Below are positions 1 to 12,255 of a stretch of DNA of 64,000 nt, one piece after another (position 1 is the stretch's first letter; every line of letters starts with the position of its first letter). Source of the stretch: Pocillopora verrucosa (lineage: Eukaryota > Cnidaria > Anthozoa > Scleractinia > Pocilloporidae); NCBI RefSeq assembly GCF_036669915.1, contig NC_089321.1:6796163-6860162 (forward strand), written 5' to 3'. Below the pieces are notes generated by a model, which saw only the letters and a program-made list of their open reading frames with translations, made no database searches and was not told the DNA's origin. The translations under genes and the position numbers were made by a program.

Positions 1-683
<683 letters not shown>

Positions 684-909
684 ATAAATATTTATCACGT
701 CTTAGCGAACAGTGCACTTTTTGATTTGAATCCTCTGCAGTTATTCCTCTCTTCCTTCATCCTCCCTCCTTACTTGCCTCTTCTCGCAGCCCGTCTCTCC
801 CCTTCCCCCCCCCACGCTCAGGCCACTTTCGAGACTGCTCGTGCCATCGCGCATGGGCTGAGCGGGCGCTGGGCCACGACGTTCGTTTCATGTGATCCTG
901 GCACTGGTC

Positions 910-915
910 AATAAA
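910..915 (+). terminator. Poly(A) signal of the beta-tubulin gene
   Basis: AATAAA lies 227 bases after the tubulin stop, in a plausible 3' UTR. An earlier AATAAA-like string occurs right after the stop codon but would leave almost no UTR. Confidence 0.55.
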
Positions 916-3225
916 TGCTTTGAAACAGCTGAAAAATTAAACTTCATTTTACATGAAAAATTAAACTTTCATTGATCTAGTTTGGCATGTAAAAACTGAA
1001 GCACGTTTCATTTGAAAAGTGTCAACTGAAAAATAATTGGGGCAGAATTTAAGCAAGACAGTAAAAAAGTAAACGAAACTAGATGAAAAACATTTCACCA
1101 AAGAATTCGCGCACAAAATGCATAACACACTAAAGGATGTACACAAGCTCTTGATCTGTTCCATAAACTAGATCAAAGATGAGAAACTCGTTGTCTTGTA
1201 AAAAATTAGGGTCTTAAAGTCCAAATGGAAACTAGCATACGTTGAATTTCACAATATTTGGTATATCCACCGCTTGTCCTCAAGTTTTGCAATAAAAAAA
1301 AGGTGAGTTGTATAGTGTATTTGAGTTTGAATAATAATATCCTTGAATTACCGAAAAAATATTGTTTACATTGTAAGAAAGAACAGAAGTAACTTCCGAT
1401 CTCGCTATCTTTGATTCAGTCGTGTGATCGTAAACCCAGTTTCAATTTATCCTTTTGAGCAACTGTATATTCATTTCATGCGCACCCTCAAGGTTGCTGC
1501 AACTACCGTATTTTCTCGAATAAGCAACCGTGCGTTTGTTTAAAATTTCGCCCAACACTGAGGAGGAGTGCTTAATTGGAAGGAGGACGCTTAATCGAGG
1601 GGGCGCTCATTAAGTTTTCCTTTCGACAAACTTTAACTATATTTTGGCGCCATGATATCTGTAAGAGGATAACAAAAGCTCCTACGTTTTCTATAACAAA
1701 TTATCTATGTAGACACTTAGTTCAATGGAGAAAATGTAAATTAAGCGACAATAGAAACAGGTTTTCCTTCTATCCTTACTCATTTAAGAAAGTAAGGGAG
1801 ATTGCGGGGGGTACTTATTCGAGGGGGGCGGTTGTTTGTGACCTTATGGCTCAGGGATTGGTGCTTATTCTGGAGAATAAAGGCGCTTATTGGCTATAGA
1901 GCGTGGGCGCTTTTTCGAGGTGGTACTGTATCTATAAAATATCTAAGATAGCGCACGCACTCTCATTAGTCGATAGGTGAATTTAGATGAGAGTGTGTAA
2001 ACAGTGTTGCACTTGACACTTCGTGTCTTAATTTGACGAATAATTTTAGAAATATTTCAGAAAAGTAATACAGGACTCTTTTCATGTTTACATAATCTTT
2101 CTAAACACCCGCGGGGTTGGGAGAATTCTAGAAATTTATGCAAACCCTGAGCGGCGTCTCGGGTTTGTACAACTTTCTCTAATTCTTCCAACCTAACTCG
2201 TGCCTTGAGAGGTTATGCAGACTCAGACTCAAAACAATAACATTCATTCATTGTTTTGGCATCATCGAGGCAATAATCACAACTGGTCTTTGAATCTTTT
2301 ATGTTCATGGCGTAAGATTATTCATTTGGCGACCTTGATAGCCTTCAGAACTGCTGTGTTAAACACATCTTAACGAATAATAACACACTACTGAGAAGCG
2401 GCATGTCATACTTTAAACAAAGCAAGCTGTTTTCTTACATAAGCCTCAACTATACAATCATTGGTCAAAGCTTATTGAATTGATATCCTTTAATTGTTCG
2501 GGCCTACCCAGAAGAGTTATGCTAAAAACAAATAATAACTTTTTGTTCGCGGTAGGATGTTACAATATTTTTTTCCGCGACTTTGTTTTGAGAACTGCGG
2601 TATACTACTTAAGAAAACTGGTTAATTGCGTTCAGACTAATGAAATTTATATCGCAAGCAGTTATAATCAAAAGACATTTCAAGTCAAAGCCGAAGTCTG
2701 GTATAAGTAATGTGGATTTCAGTGTTTGCAAACTGGTATGGAATTTCAATTAATCTTGCTTTCACCCGAAGGACCGGCCGAATTTGCAGCCTAGCGAGGT
2801 TCATATGATGGTCGAGCCTTAACTGTATTCTAATATTTAAAAACTTGTTTTGGAAATCCGTTATTACAACAGTTATCAATCAAGGCTATAAGGTAAGGAA
2901 CGACAGAGATATCTATTCGCTAACGGCACATGAAATGGTGATCGAATGATGTGGTTGCGCTAATTTTTAGATATTAAGGCTCTCAAATTCAATCCTAAAA
3001 TCACTCTTTAGATTTTCTTCTATTTTTGCATTTGGATTCTTTTTTATTTTTTTTACTAGAACTCACCTCTCTTATTGTTCGAATATTACTCACTAGCGGG
3101 TGAAAGGAAACAACAGCTGCTCCTCTACACTTTTTTCACCGTCATCCTGAGAGTTTTTTACGATAGAGTGGATTTATTCCAAAGATGTCATGAATTTTTG
3201 CGACTTTATTGAAAGTTTAAATATG
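916..3225. other. Intergenic DNA without a recognisable gene
   Basis: Between tubulin and the first receptor I see no coding region with family resemblance. Open frames here are short and of low complexity. The only structured element is the transposon-like repeat at 1504-1930. Confidence 0.6.
1504..1930. mobile_element. Putative non-autonomous DNA transposon (MITE-like)
   Basis: The stretch begins TACCGTATTTTCTCGAATAAGC and the reverse complement of its end begins TACAGTACCACCTCGAAAAAGC, giving imperfect terminal inverted repeats that share TAC-GTA, CTCGAA and AAGC. The interior repeats the motif GCTTATTCGAGGGGGCG and relatives on both sides. It has no transposase. The superfamily is not assigned. 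Confidence 0.5.
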
Positions 3226-3440
3226 ATGGGGTTAGTCGTTAGCCGTAAAATGGCAACAAATTTAGCCGTTAGGCGTAAAAATTGACAAACCTGGCCCTTT
3301 AGTCGTAAAAAGAGTTTTCTGTAACAATTTTTTTTTTACACGTATAAACGAAAACAAATTGACCTGAAGCCATAAAATGGTCAAACTTTAAACCATCAGC
3401 TGTAAAAGCCATTATCTCATTTAGACCCTCTTCAATGCGG
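3226..3440. repeat. Dispersed TTAGCCGTAAAA repeat, copy 1
   Basis: About 200 bases built from repeated GTTAGCCGTAAAATGG-like words (GTCGTTAGCCGTAAAATGG, TTTAGTCGTAAAAAG, ATCAGCTGTAAAAGCC). The same element recurs at 13716-13900, 22386-22590 and 27577-27770. It has no coding capacity and is probably a short interspersed or miniature element. Confidence 0.65.
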
Positions 3441-3900
3441 TAATAGCACAAAATTTTGCATTAAGACCCCAAAAGACACAATCACACAAAAAGAAATGAC
3501 TGGAAATGATTAAAAAAATTGAATTTATTGACTTGTAAATCATAGAATTATGAAAGAAAAATCCAGAAATTGAGTCATCGCAAATTTAAACGATGGACAT
3601 GAAAATGTAAAGATTAAAGTTTTCGTGACGGGAATAAATTATTTTCTCGATGCGCGTCCACTCCATAACTTAGCTATCGATAGTCTCCTAAATTTTTCAT
3701 GTCATCGAGCATGCTCACGGCTTGAGAAACAATAGTTTTTCCAAACAACGGTTGCTTGAAACTAAAACCTATCTCAGCTGTAGTCGGGAGAAGGTTTTTT
3801 AGTACCAATTGGCAGTAATTTTCTTTCCTTATAATTCATGGTGATTTTTAATAGAATGATTTTAATATATATGTTAATAATAGGGTGTGTTTTTTTTTTT

Positions 3901-3908
3901 TATAAAAG
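3901..3908 (+). promoter_or_regulatory. TATA box of receptor gene 1
   Basis: TATAAAAG follows a long T-run and lies 78 bases upstream of the receptor ATG. A transcript starting about 30 bases downstream would carry a short leader of about 50 nt. Confidence 0.6.
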
Positions 3909-3978
3909 TATAGCAAGTCTCAAGAGTCAGAGCCGAAGTGCTGGCTGTTGAAGAAAAACTTATCTCTCAGTTCCAAAA

Positions 3979-4971
3979 ATGTTGGCTAACGTGACCACCA
4001 CGATGAATGGAACGCAAGCAACGAACTGCCTCGATCCTTCAGTTGTTAAAAAAGGAAAGACTTTTGCTTTTTGTCTGCTTTTTTTAGTTTCGCTGGTTGG
4101 AAATACCTTGATCGGAGTAATTATCTACAGGACGAAATCCCTGAGAAAGCCCGTCAACTTCTTTATCGCAAACATGGCCGTGTCAGATCTGCTCATTCCG
4201 ATTTTCCTATTTCCGATGAAGTTGGTAGGATTATACACCAAATCATGGAAAGGGGGAGATGGTCCTTTCGGCCAGTCTTTGTGTAAGTTGGTTCACTTCT
4301 CAGTGGATGCCTCCGCGGTAGTGTCAATTCAAAGCCTGGTACTGATTGCAGTGGATCGATTTGGAGGTGTGGTTGTTCCCCTCCGTGCCCCACTCATCAG
4401 CTCAAAGAAGTGCCGGTTCTATATTCTTACCACTTGGATCATCGCTGTAGCTGTTCAATGCCCAAATCTGTTCGCCTTAAAAGTCGTCGAGTATCAAGGA
4501 GAGCTGCAGTGTTACGTGCTGTGGAACGATGCATTTGGAGAGTCCTTTTCCTACCAAGATTACATCCTCGCGAAACACATAGTATTTTTATTCATTCCTC
4601 TAATCCTCATTGCTGTACTTTACTTTTTAATTGCATTAAGAATCAAATCTCGGAAGGTTCCGAGGGACTATTCTTTCAACGCAAGGAGACAAGGTTTGAG
4701 GAGACATCGAAATGCTCTGAGAATGTTTATTGTAATAGTGTTTGTTTTCGCAATCTGTTGGCTGCCTTTCTCTGTCATTTGGCGCCTAGATGGCGTCAGA
4801 TTGTCTTGTAGTTTCCAATATTTCCAACTTATTGCCTATTTTTTAGCAATATCAAACTGTGCCATAAACCCTTGTATCTGTTTTATTTCCAATGCAAATT
4901 ATCGTCAGGCCCTAACAAATCTTCTTAGCTGTTATTCAGCTTCTCCCAGGGCTTATAAAGCTGTCGTGTAA
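3979..4971 (+). CDS. Rhodopsin-like (class A) GPCR, receptor 1, intact
   Basis: Single-exon 330-residue seven-helix receptor. Landmarks: N-glycosylation sites near the N-terminus; GN at 41-42 in TM1; NMAVSD with D70 in TM2; C102 at the top of TM3 and C178 in loop 2 (likely disulfide); DRF at 126-128 in place of DRY; W153 in TM4; P207 in TM5; CWLP at 260-263 in TM6; NPCIC at 297-301 in TM7, where the usual NPxxY tyrosine is Cys. The start is fixed by the TATA box just upstream and by shared MNGTQ in the paralogues. It is the only intact member of its subtype. The other intact receptors are shorter-looped relatives, and decayed fragments of this subtype occur in every unit of the - strand array. 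The ligand is unknown. Peptide or small-molecule receptors of the amine/neuropeptide branch are the nearest general type, which is inference only. Confidence 0.9.
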   Translation: MLANVTTTMNGTQATNCLDPSVVKKGKTFAFCLLFLVSLVGNTLIGVIIYRTKSLRKPVNFFIANMAVSDLLIPIFLFPMKLVGLYTKSWKGGDGPFGQSLCKLVHFSVDASAVVSIQSLVLIAVDRFGGVVVPLRAPLISSKKCRFYILTTWIIAVAVQCPNLFALKVVEYQGELQCYVLWNDAFGESFSYQDYILAKHIVFLFIPLILIAVLYFLIALRIKSRKVPRDYSFNARRQGLRRHRNALRMFIVIVFVFAICWLPFSVIWRLDGVRLSCSFQYFQLIAYFLAISNCAINPCICFISNANYRQALTNLLSCYSASPRAYKAVV

Positions 4972-5430
4972 TCGTGACCCGACTGTTTCCGTGTTTCTCC
5001 GAGACACTGAAGATTTATTTGCAGAACTTTTTAATTTGCAACTTACAAAAAGTTACCATGGGAAATGAAAATTTCATTTTAAGAAATTATAGCTACAACT
5101 GATTCAATAGATTTATATTAAGTACTCTCGAGAGTACATCGTTTTATGGCGTCATTTAAATTGTTGGTACCTTATCGATAATAACTCTTGACCAAGTAGG
5201 CGGCAGAATTTCTTCAATAAGTTGTAAATTGCAGTACACCATGATATCGTTACTCAGCCACGGGAGTCGCATTTAAAGAGAAACAAATAGAACTATTATC
5301 GGTATGGTAGTTCTGTGACTATTGCAAAAATACTTGAAAAGAAGACTTGCATATGTACAGTGCATAGGGTCATCTTCCCTTTAAGTTGCAAGTCTTGTTA
5401 TTGATATTCCATTATTGTCTTTAGAAAGGA

Positions 5431-5436
5431 AATAAA
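5431..5436 (+). terminator. Candidate poly(A) signal of receptor 1
   Basis: AATAAA 460 bases after the stop codon; the first clear signal downstream. Confidence 0.4.
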
Positions 5437-5740
5437 GATTGAAAAGGAAAGGAAAACAGTTCTTTCTTAGCTCCTTGACCAGTAAGAGTGACACGCATCT
5501 AATTTTTCCTGAGCCACTTATTAAGGTCACGAGAATGAAGAAAATGATCACCAACTAAAGTTCTTGATTGTTAAACAAATTCTCCCAATGATAACCTCGG
5601 GAAATGGATGAAGAACAGTAAGGAGAATATGCATACTGATGTTAGGGTGTAAAGGATTACAAAGTGGGAACTTTAGTACCAGCTTACTTAAGCTATCTCT
5701 GATCCATTGTTTAGTCTTACCCACCCTACCCTTATTGTTG

Positions 5741-5900
5741 CATTACTTTACGGAGGAGCGGGGAGGGGTTCGGAGACTTTTGTTTGTGTCTCGATAAAAT
5801 TTTCCTTATCCCCCCATAAGCCCCCCATAAGGCTCAGTAATCTTATGATTCCCCTCATTGGTAGTCAATTTTCCATAGTCTCCACTTCATACACTATTGG
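5741..5900. repeat. Dispersed G/C-run repeat, matching 33950-34100 in inverted orientation
   Basis: The stretch CCCCCCATAAGGCTC, a short gap, CTTATGATTCCCCTCATTGG, then TAGTCAATTTTCC matches the reverse complement of the sequence near 34030-34100 (GAAAATTGACTGGCAGTGAG, then CATAAGACTATCATAGAGCC and TTATGGGGGGG). No coding content. Confidence 0.55.
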
Positions 5901-7174
5901 CGACGACATGCGATCCTCCTAGAATCTCCCTTCTTCTAGAATCCTCCTCTCCTTGCTGAAAGACATATTCGAAGATTTGCTGGGCGCCGAACGAGGCCGA
6001 ACAGACGGCATACATTTTGAACATTTATACACGGTGCCAATGAAATGGTTCGTTCGAGAGGCTGGTTTTAGGAATCGACAATCTTTTTTTCCTTTACTCA
6101 TCTCTCTCTTTGGCATATTTCCTCTCATGATTTTGTAAACTTTTTCTTGTCTCGGTTTATTTGTTTTGTAATTTGTTTTTGCTTTTTCTGTTTTTTAATC
6201 ACTCTCTGATTGCCATAAGTAATACTATACAACAATAAAATTTATGAAAGAGAAATCAACGAAAATAGATGTCCTATGAAGAAACTTTCGATGAGAAACG
6301 CAACAGTAGATGTATGAAATGAAAAAAGATGTTTATAAGCTGTAAATCTACTCCAGAAGGCCAACCAGAATATAGATGGAAGACATTTGAAGAGATAACT
6401 AGCTGCTCAAAGACTTTTAGAATTAACATGAGATTTCGCGGATCACGAGAAGATACGATTGTTGCACATGTTTTGCGACCAACAAAAAAACGAATGATGT
6501 GTTGTATTTGAGTTCGTTAGTTCATATCGTTGATTCCCAGTTGTTGTTGAAAAAAAATAATATTTGAAAATGGTTATTCTCATTCTACTTGGCACGTTAT
6601 TTTGTTTGAAATGTTTATGCATGTATTGGTTATTTCCAAGAAAAAAGAGCGACCGTAACAACAGCTCGATAACAAATTTTCCCCGATTTTTGATTAACTT
6701 AAATAGCGACATAAAACGTCTTCAAAAGCACTGTGAAAAATAGTTTTTCAGAATGTTCCAGGCTTAACAGAGAAACAATATGTCATTCTTTAAACAAAAC
6801 CAGATGTTTTCTTATGTTAAGATAGGGACAAAAGACTTTTGCTGGGAGCAATAAAATGAGTAAGTTTTATTGAATTATTTGCATTTTAGGAGAATTTTAT
6901 GACTTAAAACGACTGGTGGATTTGCGTTTGAGTGAAGGAAATAGAATGGAACTAAATAGTTCGCTCAAACGAGAATAAACTGCAACTGAACTTATCTCAG
7001 CTATGACAAGAGGAAGCTTTGAGTGTCAATCACAATTTACTCATGACGATTCTGCCTCGAGAAATTGTATTAAAAATGTTAATAATCAGGTTTGTTTTAT
7101 GAAATGAAAGTTTAAGAACAGCCGCCAAAAGTAGAACACTACCAGCTGTAGACACTGACTTCAGTTTCAGTCAG
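5901..7174. other. Receptor 1-2 spacer with decayed duplicated flank
   Basis: No gene seen. The part around 6140-6420 resembles 9180-9420: both have ACTATAC(A)ACAATAAAATTTATGA followed by AAAAAGATGTTTA-AAGCTG and ATCTAC-CCAGAA, so it is a flank duplicated together with the two + strand receptors. The region upstream of receptor 2 (about 6985-7170) is related to the 5' leader of the - strand receptors, with ACTGAACTTATCTCAG and GAGTGTCAAT in common. Confidence 0.55.
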
Positions 7175-8189
7175 ATGAGGATGTCGGCAATCTTGACTGC
7201 TCAAATGAATGGAACACAAGCATTAAGCTTCTTCAACCGTATGCATGAAGCAACAAGAATTGGACTGACCTTCTATCATAGCCTGATTTTCGTTGTATCA
7301 CTGATCAGGAATATCATCATCGGAATTATTGTCTGCAGGACGAAATCCATGCAAAACCCAAGCAACTTTTTCATCGCAAACATGGCCATGTCAGATCTGA
7401 TATTACCGATTTTCCATTTTCCGTACTTTGTAACGAAGATTAACTTCGGCTGGTTGACGAGTGGTCCCCTTGGACAAGCCTTGTGTAAGCTAGTATTCTT
7501 TTTGCCAAATACTTCTTGTCTTGTGTCGATTCAGAGCCTGGTTTTAATTGCAGTGGATCGATTTGGAGCAGTATTTTTTCCCCTCCGTTCCTCACTCATC
7601 AGTTCAAAGCAGTGCTGGTTCTTCACACTCGCCACTTGGATCATTGGTGCCGCTGTTCATATCCCAGACCTGCTGAGCTTTAAACTTGTTGAGAATCAAG
7701 AAGGGCTGTCATGTGAGCACAAATGGAACGACGCATTTGGGGACTCCGACTTTCCGAAACTACGCAGTACCAATGCTTATAGTTTTCTGGCTTGCCCCTA
7801 TGGTTTTGATTGCCATACTTTACATGACAGTTTTTTTCAAACTAAAATCCCAGAGGATTCCAGGCGAGAAATCAGCCAATGCAAGAGCACTACGTTTGAG
7901 GAGAGAGAGAAATGTACTGAAGATGTCCATCGCCATCGTGTTAACATTCGCAGTATGCTGGCTGCCCAACACTATTTGTTGGTTCCTTTTCTTCTATCCA
8001 TCAGACGGCGATATGACGGCGTCTCGCGGCTTCCACTATTTCATAGTTATTTCAATTCTCCTGAGAATTTCAAACTGTGCTATAAACCCATGCATCTGTT
8101 TTATTTTCAGTGGAAATTATCGCCAAGGTCTAAAAAAACTCCTTAGGTGCTGTCCTGCGTGCAACAGAGCCAACCAAGTTGCTGCGTAG
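7175..8189 (+). pseudogene. Rhodopsin-like GPCR, receptor 2, frameshifted
   Basis: The N-terminal half reads in one frame from ATG 7175 through TM1-TM4 and loop 2 (DRF motif, then WNDAFGDS). TM5-TM7 continue in another frame from about 7749 (FRNYAVPMLIVFW, CWLP, NPCICF) to the stop at 8187-8189. Aligned by eye with the - strand paralogues, 13 bases stand where they have 15 between GGG/GGA and CGAAACTAC, so a net 2-base loss near 7742-7754 breaks the frame. Both halves are otherwise well preserved, so the break is recent or is an assembly error. No intron with plausible GT-AG borders is needed or seen there. It is closer to the - strand subtype than to receptor 1. Confidence 0.8.
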
Positions 8190-8580
8190 TATTTAGGTTC
8201 ATTTGCAAGTTTAGATAAAGAACAATAGGAAGTCATCAACGACGATAGAAATATCTTAAAAAATACTCGTAGGTAAATCTAGAACATTGAAAATGGTTAA
8301 CCGGAGGTTAAATAGATTTTCTATAATGTAAATCCCCCTTATTTTGAGAGACCCAAACTTTGTAAAGTACATTTATCACGTTTGAAAGTTGTTTAAAAAC
8401 TTATTCACTCATATCAAATATGGGCTAGATTTAGTCTAAATAGTCTAAATATCATGCAGTATAACTTCACGACTAGCTTGTGTAGAAAGTCTTGTTTCTG
8501 GTGAATTATCAGTGGAAATCATCTGTATGGTCTCGAAAATATATATGGGTTGATGTGCTGTTCTGGTGCTTATTTTAAGA

Positions 8581-8586
8581 AATAAA
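8581..8586 (+). terminator. Candidate poly(A) signal of receptor 2
   Basis: AATAAA about 390 bases downstream of the receptor 2 stop. Confidence 0.35.
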
Positions 8587-8749
8587 TTCTCAGGTCATTG
8601 GGCTCAAAATTGGGTACAAATTTCACTTTTTAATTCTTGGGGTCCAAGGGGTTCACACACTACATTATGAAACTAGGGCTTGGAATTGGACATTTATGAG
8701 TTCCTTGGGTGAAAAAAGTCTTGATTTCAATTAGAAAGGGGGTAAGTTT

Positions 8750-8930
8750 CCCTTCTTTGGCCCTGAAATACGACAAAAGCTTCCAGACGCATGTTGCGTG
8801 GTAAGGTGGTTTTTTCACTCAAGACGTTTTCATTCCGTCAAATGTGAAACCTGAACAAGAAAACGTCCTTTAATTACTTAAACGGTGTGATCACATACAA
8901 AAGCTGAATCTAATCTCAAAATGTCCGAAG
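8750..8930. repeat. 3' flank of receptor 2, inverted match to array flanks
   Basis: Contains CGACAAAAGCTTCCAGACGC and GAACAAGAAAACGTCC. The reverse complements of these words occur downstream of the - strand receptors at about 18640-18920, 23740-24040 and 28800-28880. This shows that the + and - strand receptor units are inverted copies that include their 3' flanks. Confidence 0.65.
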
Positions 8931-9679
8931 AACAAACTTTATTTTTGGTATTGTTCCATGCATTTGAAACGGTTTTCACTCCTTCGATAATCTTCGTAAA
9001 TTTTTGCGCTTTTGAGTTTCCCCCTGAACGATGTCTTGCAATCGCATACGTGTATGATCAATCGTTTATGCAACGTGCCCATGAACTGCGGTTTGTTCAA
9101 GAGGCAGATCAACGGCTTTTTTTTCCTTTCCTCAAAGCTCACTTTGACTTTTTTCTTTGATGTCGTTTTTGTCTTTCTTTGGTTTTTGTTTTGCCTTTTC
9201 GTTTTCGTTTTTTTTTTATTACTCTCTATATTTGGTTCAACTGTCGTTGTTAAGACTATACTACAATAAAATTTATGACAAGTTAACAAAAAGAGATTTC
9301 AAATGAAGGGAATATAGATGCAAAACTCATTAGCAAATGCGTTGAATGTGAAAAGATGTTTACAAGCTGGGAATCTACCCCAGAACGTAGATGAAAGAGG
9401 ACAAACTTTGAGCTGTCCAGAGACTAAAGATACAAAATCTAAATACTGATCGCGATTAGATACTGTGTGATAACATACAATTACGTGCACGTGAGAGTGC
9501 ATCAAATTTTCATCGTGTTCTCCAAAGGACATGGCTGCACGTTAAAGTTTATGGTTTATGTTTATGGCAAGATTACAACATGATGCGTTAGAATTCCAAA
9601 ATGATTAAATAGATCTAGGTGATGACGAGGCACCATTCGCGTATAAAATTCTATTAAAGGTTCTTTTTTCGTGCTCTTT

Positions 9680-10772
9680 AGTAACCCCCTTTAGTTAACT
9701 ATATTCTTTGTAGCAAATGCGAACTTTTACATGCAAATAAAAGCCGGCAACTGTTTTCATACGCCGACGTCAAGAGTGGTTCTATTTTATCTGCTTTATT
9801 TCTAGATATCCTAATTTCCTCCAATGTTCCTTCATTCCTTAAGCTTCCTAAGATTTTATTCGCATTTGTATTCAAAACTTCTAGTTATTACAAGATAACT
9901 CACTGGTTGCAGATAATGGAAGGAAAAGATGTGTTCCTCGCGTGCCATACATTGTTAATTAATTCAGGTGGATTGAGCGGCTATTTTGTCTAAAGTGCTA
10001 TTTCTTGAGAGGTTGATTTAAATCACTCAAAAAATGACAGTCTGCTTAATTGCTTATGTGCCTTTGAGTTCATTGTAACCTCTTTTTACAATGAATGTCT
10101 TTGACTTTAACCATACTTCGATAATATTGTACTAGCCGTTCTTTATGATTGCTGATAGGAGGACAATTCATTTTTTCAGATTTCGTTCAACCCTCATTTT
10201 TTGAAAACCACAAGACATTTAAAAAAGTTTTTGGTGAAACAACATGTTAAAATCACTCTCTTTTATGAAATTAGGGTCAAAACATCATTAGTAAGGGAAT
10301 ATACAGCTAACCTACTAGCGAAGTAATATTCTATGTTATTCCTAAACATGCTCAATGAGTTAAGTTTATAACAGTACCTTCTATAAAACACCGTAAAATT
10401 TCAATAAAAAACTTCTTATTTAAATCGTCTTTGTTACACAGCGACTATTTAGAGATACAATTGAAAACTCCCAGGTATGAGGAGCGAATTTTGGACCCCT
10501 GGATGTAAGGAAAGCATTCACGATCAATATCGACATCTGCACGCAGATCCTTGGATGTAAGGTTTTTACTGGAACTAGTTGTGGACCAAATGGCCTGAGA
10601 AATTTCCACTGAAATGACATCAAGAAGTTTCCCCACCCAAACAACAAATAAATGTCCAACTTCTCGGACCGAAAGACTGAAAGTTGTGCATAATTATGGA
10701 GCAAATTTGTTGAGAACTCTTTATCAATTTATTAGAATTAGCTCTAAAACAGCACTTCAAAAGAATATTTTG
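9680..10772. repeat. Partial array unit (U0) without a receptor
   Basis: Holds module B (about 9760-9995: the TTTCTAGATATCCTAATTTCC segment, then ACTCACTGGTTGCAGATAAT) and the tail blocks that lie between receptors in the full units, including the 10420-10700 block also found near 19130-19420 and 24240-24530. It forms the low-coordinate end of the - strand array, next to the inversion point with the + strand genes. No gene seen. Confidence 0.6.
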
Positions 10773-11101
10773 AGACCATGAAGATGATTTCCAACAAACA
10801 AGACTTTATTTTCTATCTAAGATATTTTGACTTATGCCACATAATATTTAAACTCATTTTAACTAGATCTAATTAATAACTTTTTACTCAAATTTTCAAC
10901 GGGCCAAATGTAGTTTACAAGATTGGATTCTGGTTTACCTGCTATCAATGTTACACACTTTAAACCTGTGAGCATTTTTGGGGGGCGTAGACTAAGCATT
11001 ATTTCAAAATTTTAAACTGGGGCCACAAATGATCCATTGCCGATCCCTCTATTGTGGTTATTGACATCTTAATCTTTTTCACTTAAACTTGCAAGTGAAC
11101 C

Positions 11102-12115
11102 TTAATACTTTGCAACTTGGTTGGCTCTGGGGCATACAAAGCAGCACCTCGAGAGATTTTTAAGACCTTGGCGATAGTTTCCACTGAAAATAAAAGAGAT
11201 GCAAGGGTTTATAGCACTGTTAAAATGAGCCAGACAAGAGGCAATAAGTGCGAAATATTGAAAGCCGCAAGATGCCGTCATAGTGCTGTCTGGTTGGTAA
11301 GAGACAAGGAACCACCGGATAGTACCGGGCAGCCAGCATATTATGAACGTTACCACGATGGCAATTGACATCTTCAGCACATTTTTCTGTCTGCGCGACT
11401 GTTGTTCTCTTCCATTGGCCGATCCCTCGCCCGGAATATTCTGAGATTTTAGTTTAATAACAACGGTCATGTAAAGTATGGCAATCAAAACCAAAGGGAC
11501 ATACCAGAATATTACAAGCATTGAAAATACGTAGTTTCGGTGACTCAGTGACTCTACAAATACATCATTCCACTTGGGCACACATACCAGCCCTTCTTGA
11601 TACTCAACAAGTTGGAAGGCCATCGCCTTTGGGATATAAGCAGCAACCGCAATGATCCAAGTGGTGAGAATAAAGAACCGGCACTGCTTTGAACTGATCA
11701 GTGGAGAACGGAGAGGAAAAACTACAGCTCCAAATCGATCCACTGCTATAAGAACCAGACTTTGAGTCGACACGGTAGCAGAGACATATACGAGGAAGTC
11801 ATGTAGCTTACATAAAGCTTGTCCTAGAGGACCACCTAACAACCAGTAGCTGAAGTTAATTTCTGCTACAATGTATGGAAAACAGACAATGGGAAACAAC
11901 AGATCTGACATGGCCATGTTTACAATAAAAAAGTTGATTGGTTTTCGCATGGATCTCGTCCTGTAGACTATAATTCCAATGAAAATGTTTCCCATCAGTG
12001 CCAGAACAAAAATCAGGCAGTAATAAAAGGAAATACCGATTCTTTTAGCTTCATGGTTGAAGCAGCTCGACGTTTGAGTTCCATTCATTGTTGCAGTCCT
12101 GTTTGCCGACATCAT
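11102..12115 (-). CDS. Rhodopsin-like (class A) GPCR, array copy 1
   Basis: Single exon, 337 residues. TM1 with N43; NMAMSD with D71; C102 and C178 as the likely disulfide; DRF at 126-128; W153; P207; CWLP at 260-263; NPCIS at 303-307, with Ser in place of the NPxxY tyrosine; then Cys-rich tail CCFVC suited to palmitoylation. N-glycosylation sites at N5 and N11. The ATG at 12115 (MMSANRT) is chosen because the frame stays open upstream only to a GTG at 12274, preceded by a stop, without any ATG. Loop 3 is basic and identical in all five array copies. Copy-specific differences fall in TM3, loop 1-2 and TM6/loop 3, the ligand-facing side. Ligand unknown. Confidence 0.88.
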   Translation of the reverse strand: MMSANRTATMNGTQTSSCFNHEAKRIGISFYYCLIFVLALMGNIFIGIIVYRTRSMRKPINFFIVNMAMSDLLFPIVCFPYIVAEINFSYWLLGGPLGQALCKLHDFLVYVSATVSTQSLVLIAVDRFGAVVFPLRSPLISSKQCRFFILTTWIIAVAAYIPKAMAFQLVEYQEGLVCVPKWNDVFVESLSHRNYVFSMLVIFWYVPLVLIAILYMTVVIKLKSQNIPGEGSANGREQQSRRQKNVLKMSIAIVVTFIICWLPGTIRWFLVSYQPDSTMTASCGFQYFALIASCLAHFNSAINPCISFIFSGNYRQGLKNLSRCCFVCPRANQVAKY

Positions 12116-12237
12116 TAACACTGAAAAGTAAGTGTCCGCAGCCGGTAGTTCTCCGAGAACTAATCTTTGGCTACTATCTATACGCTTTCCTTGTTTGAAC
12201 AAAGTAACCTGATTATCAGCATTTTCAGCAAAATTGG

Positions 12238-12255
12238 TCAATGTAGAATCGCCAT
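12238..12255 (-). promoter_or_regulatory. Conserved short upstream ORF, copy 1
   Basis: A five-codon ORF (MAILH, stop) starts 140 bases upstream of the receptor ATG in a different frame. The equivalent ORF, with at most one residue changed, is present at the same place in all five array copies. Whether the transcript includes it is not known. Confidence 0.4.

Noticed and set aside
1576-1899. 107-codon open frame
   Set aside because: Lies inside the MITE-like repeat and has no protein resemblance.
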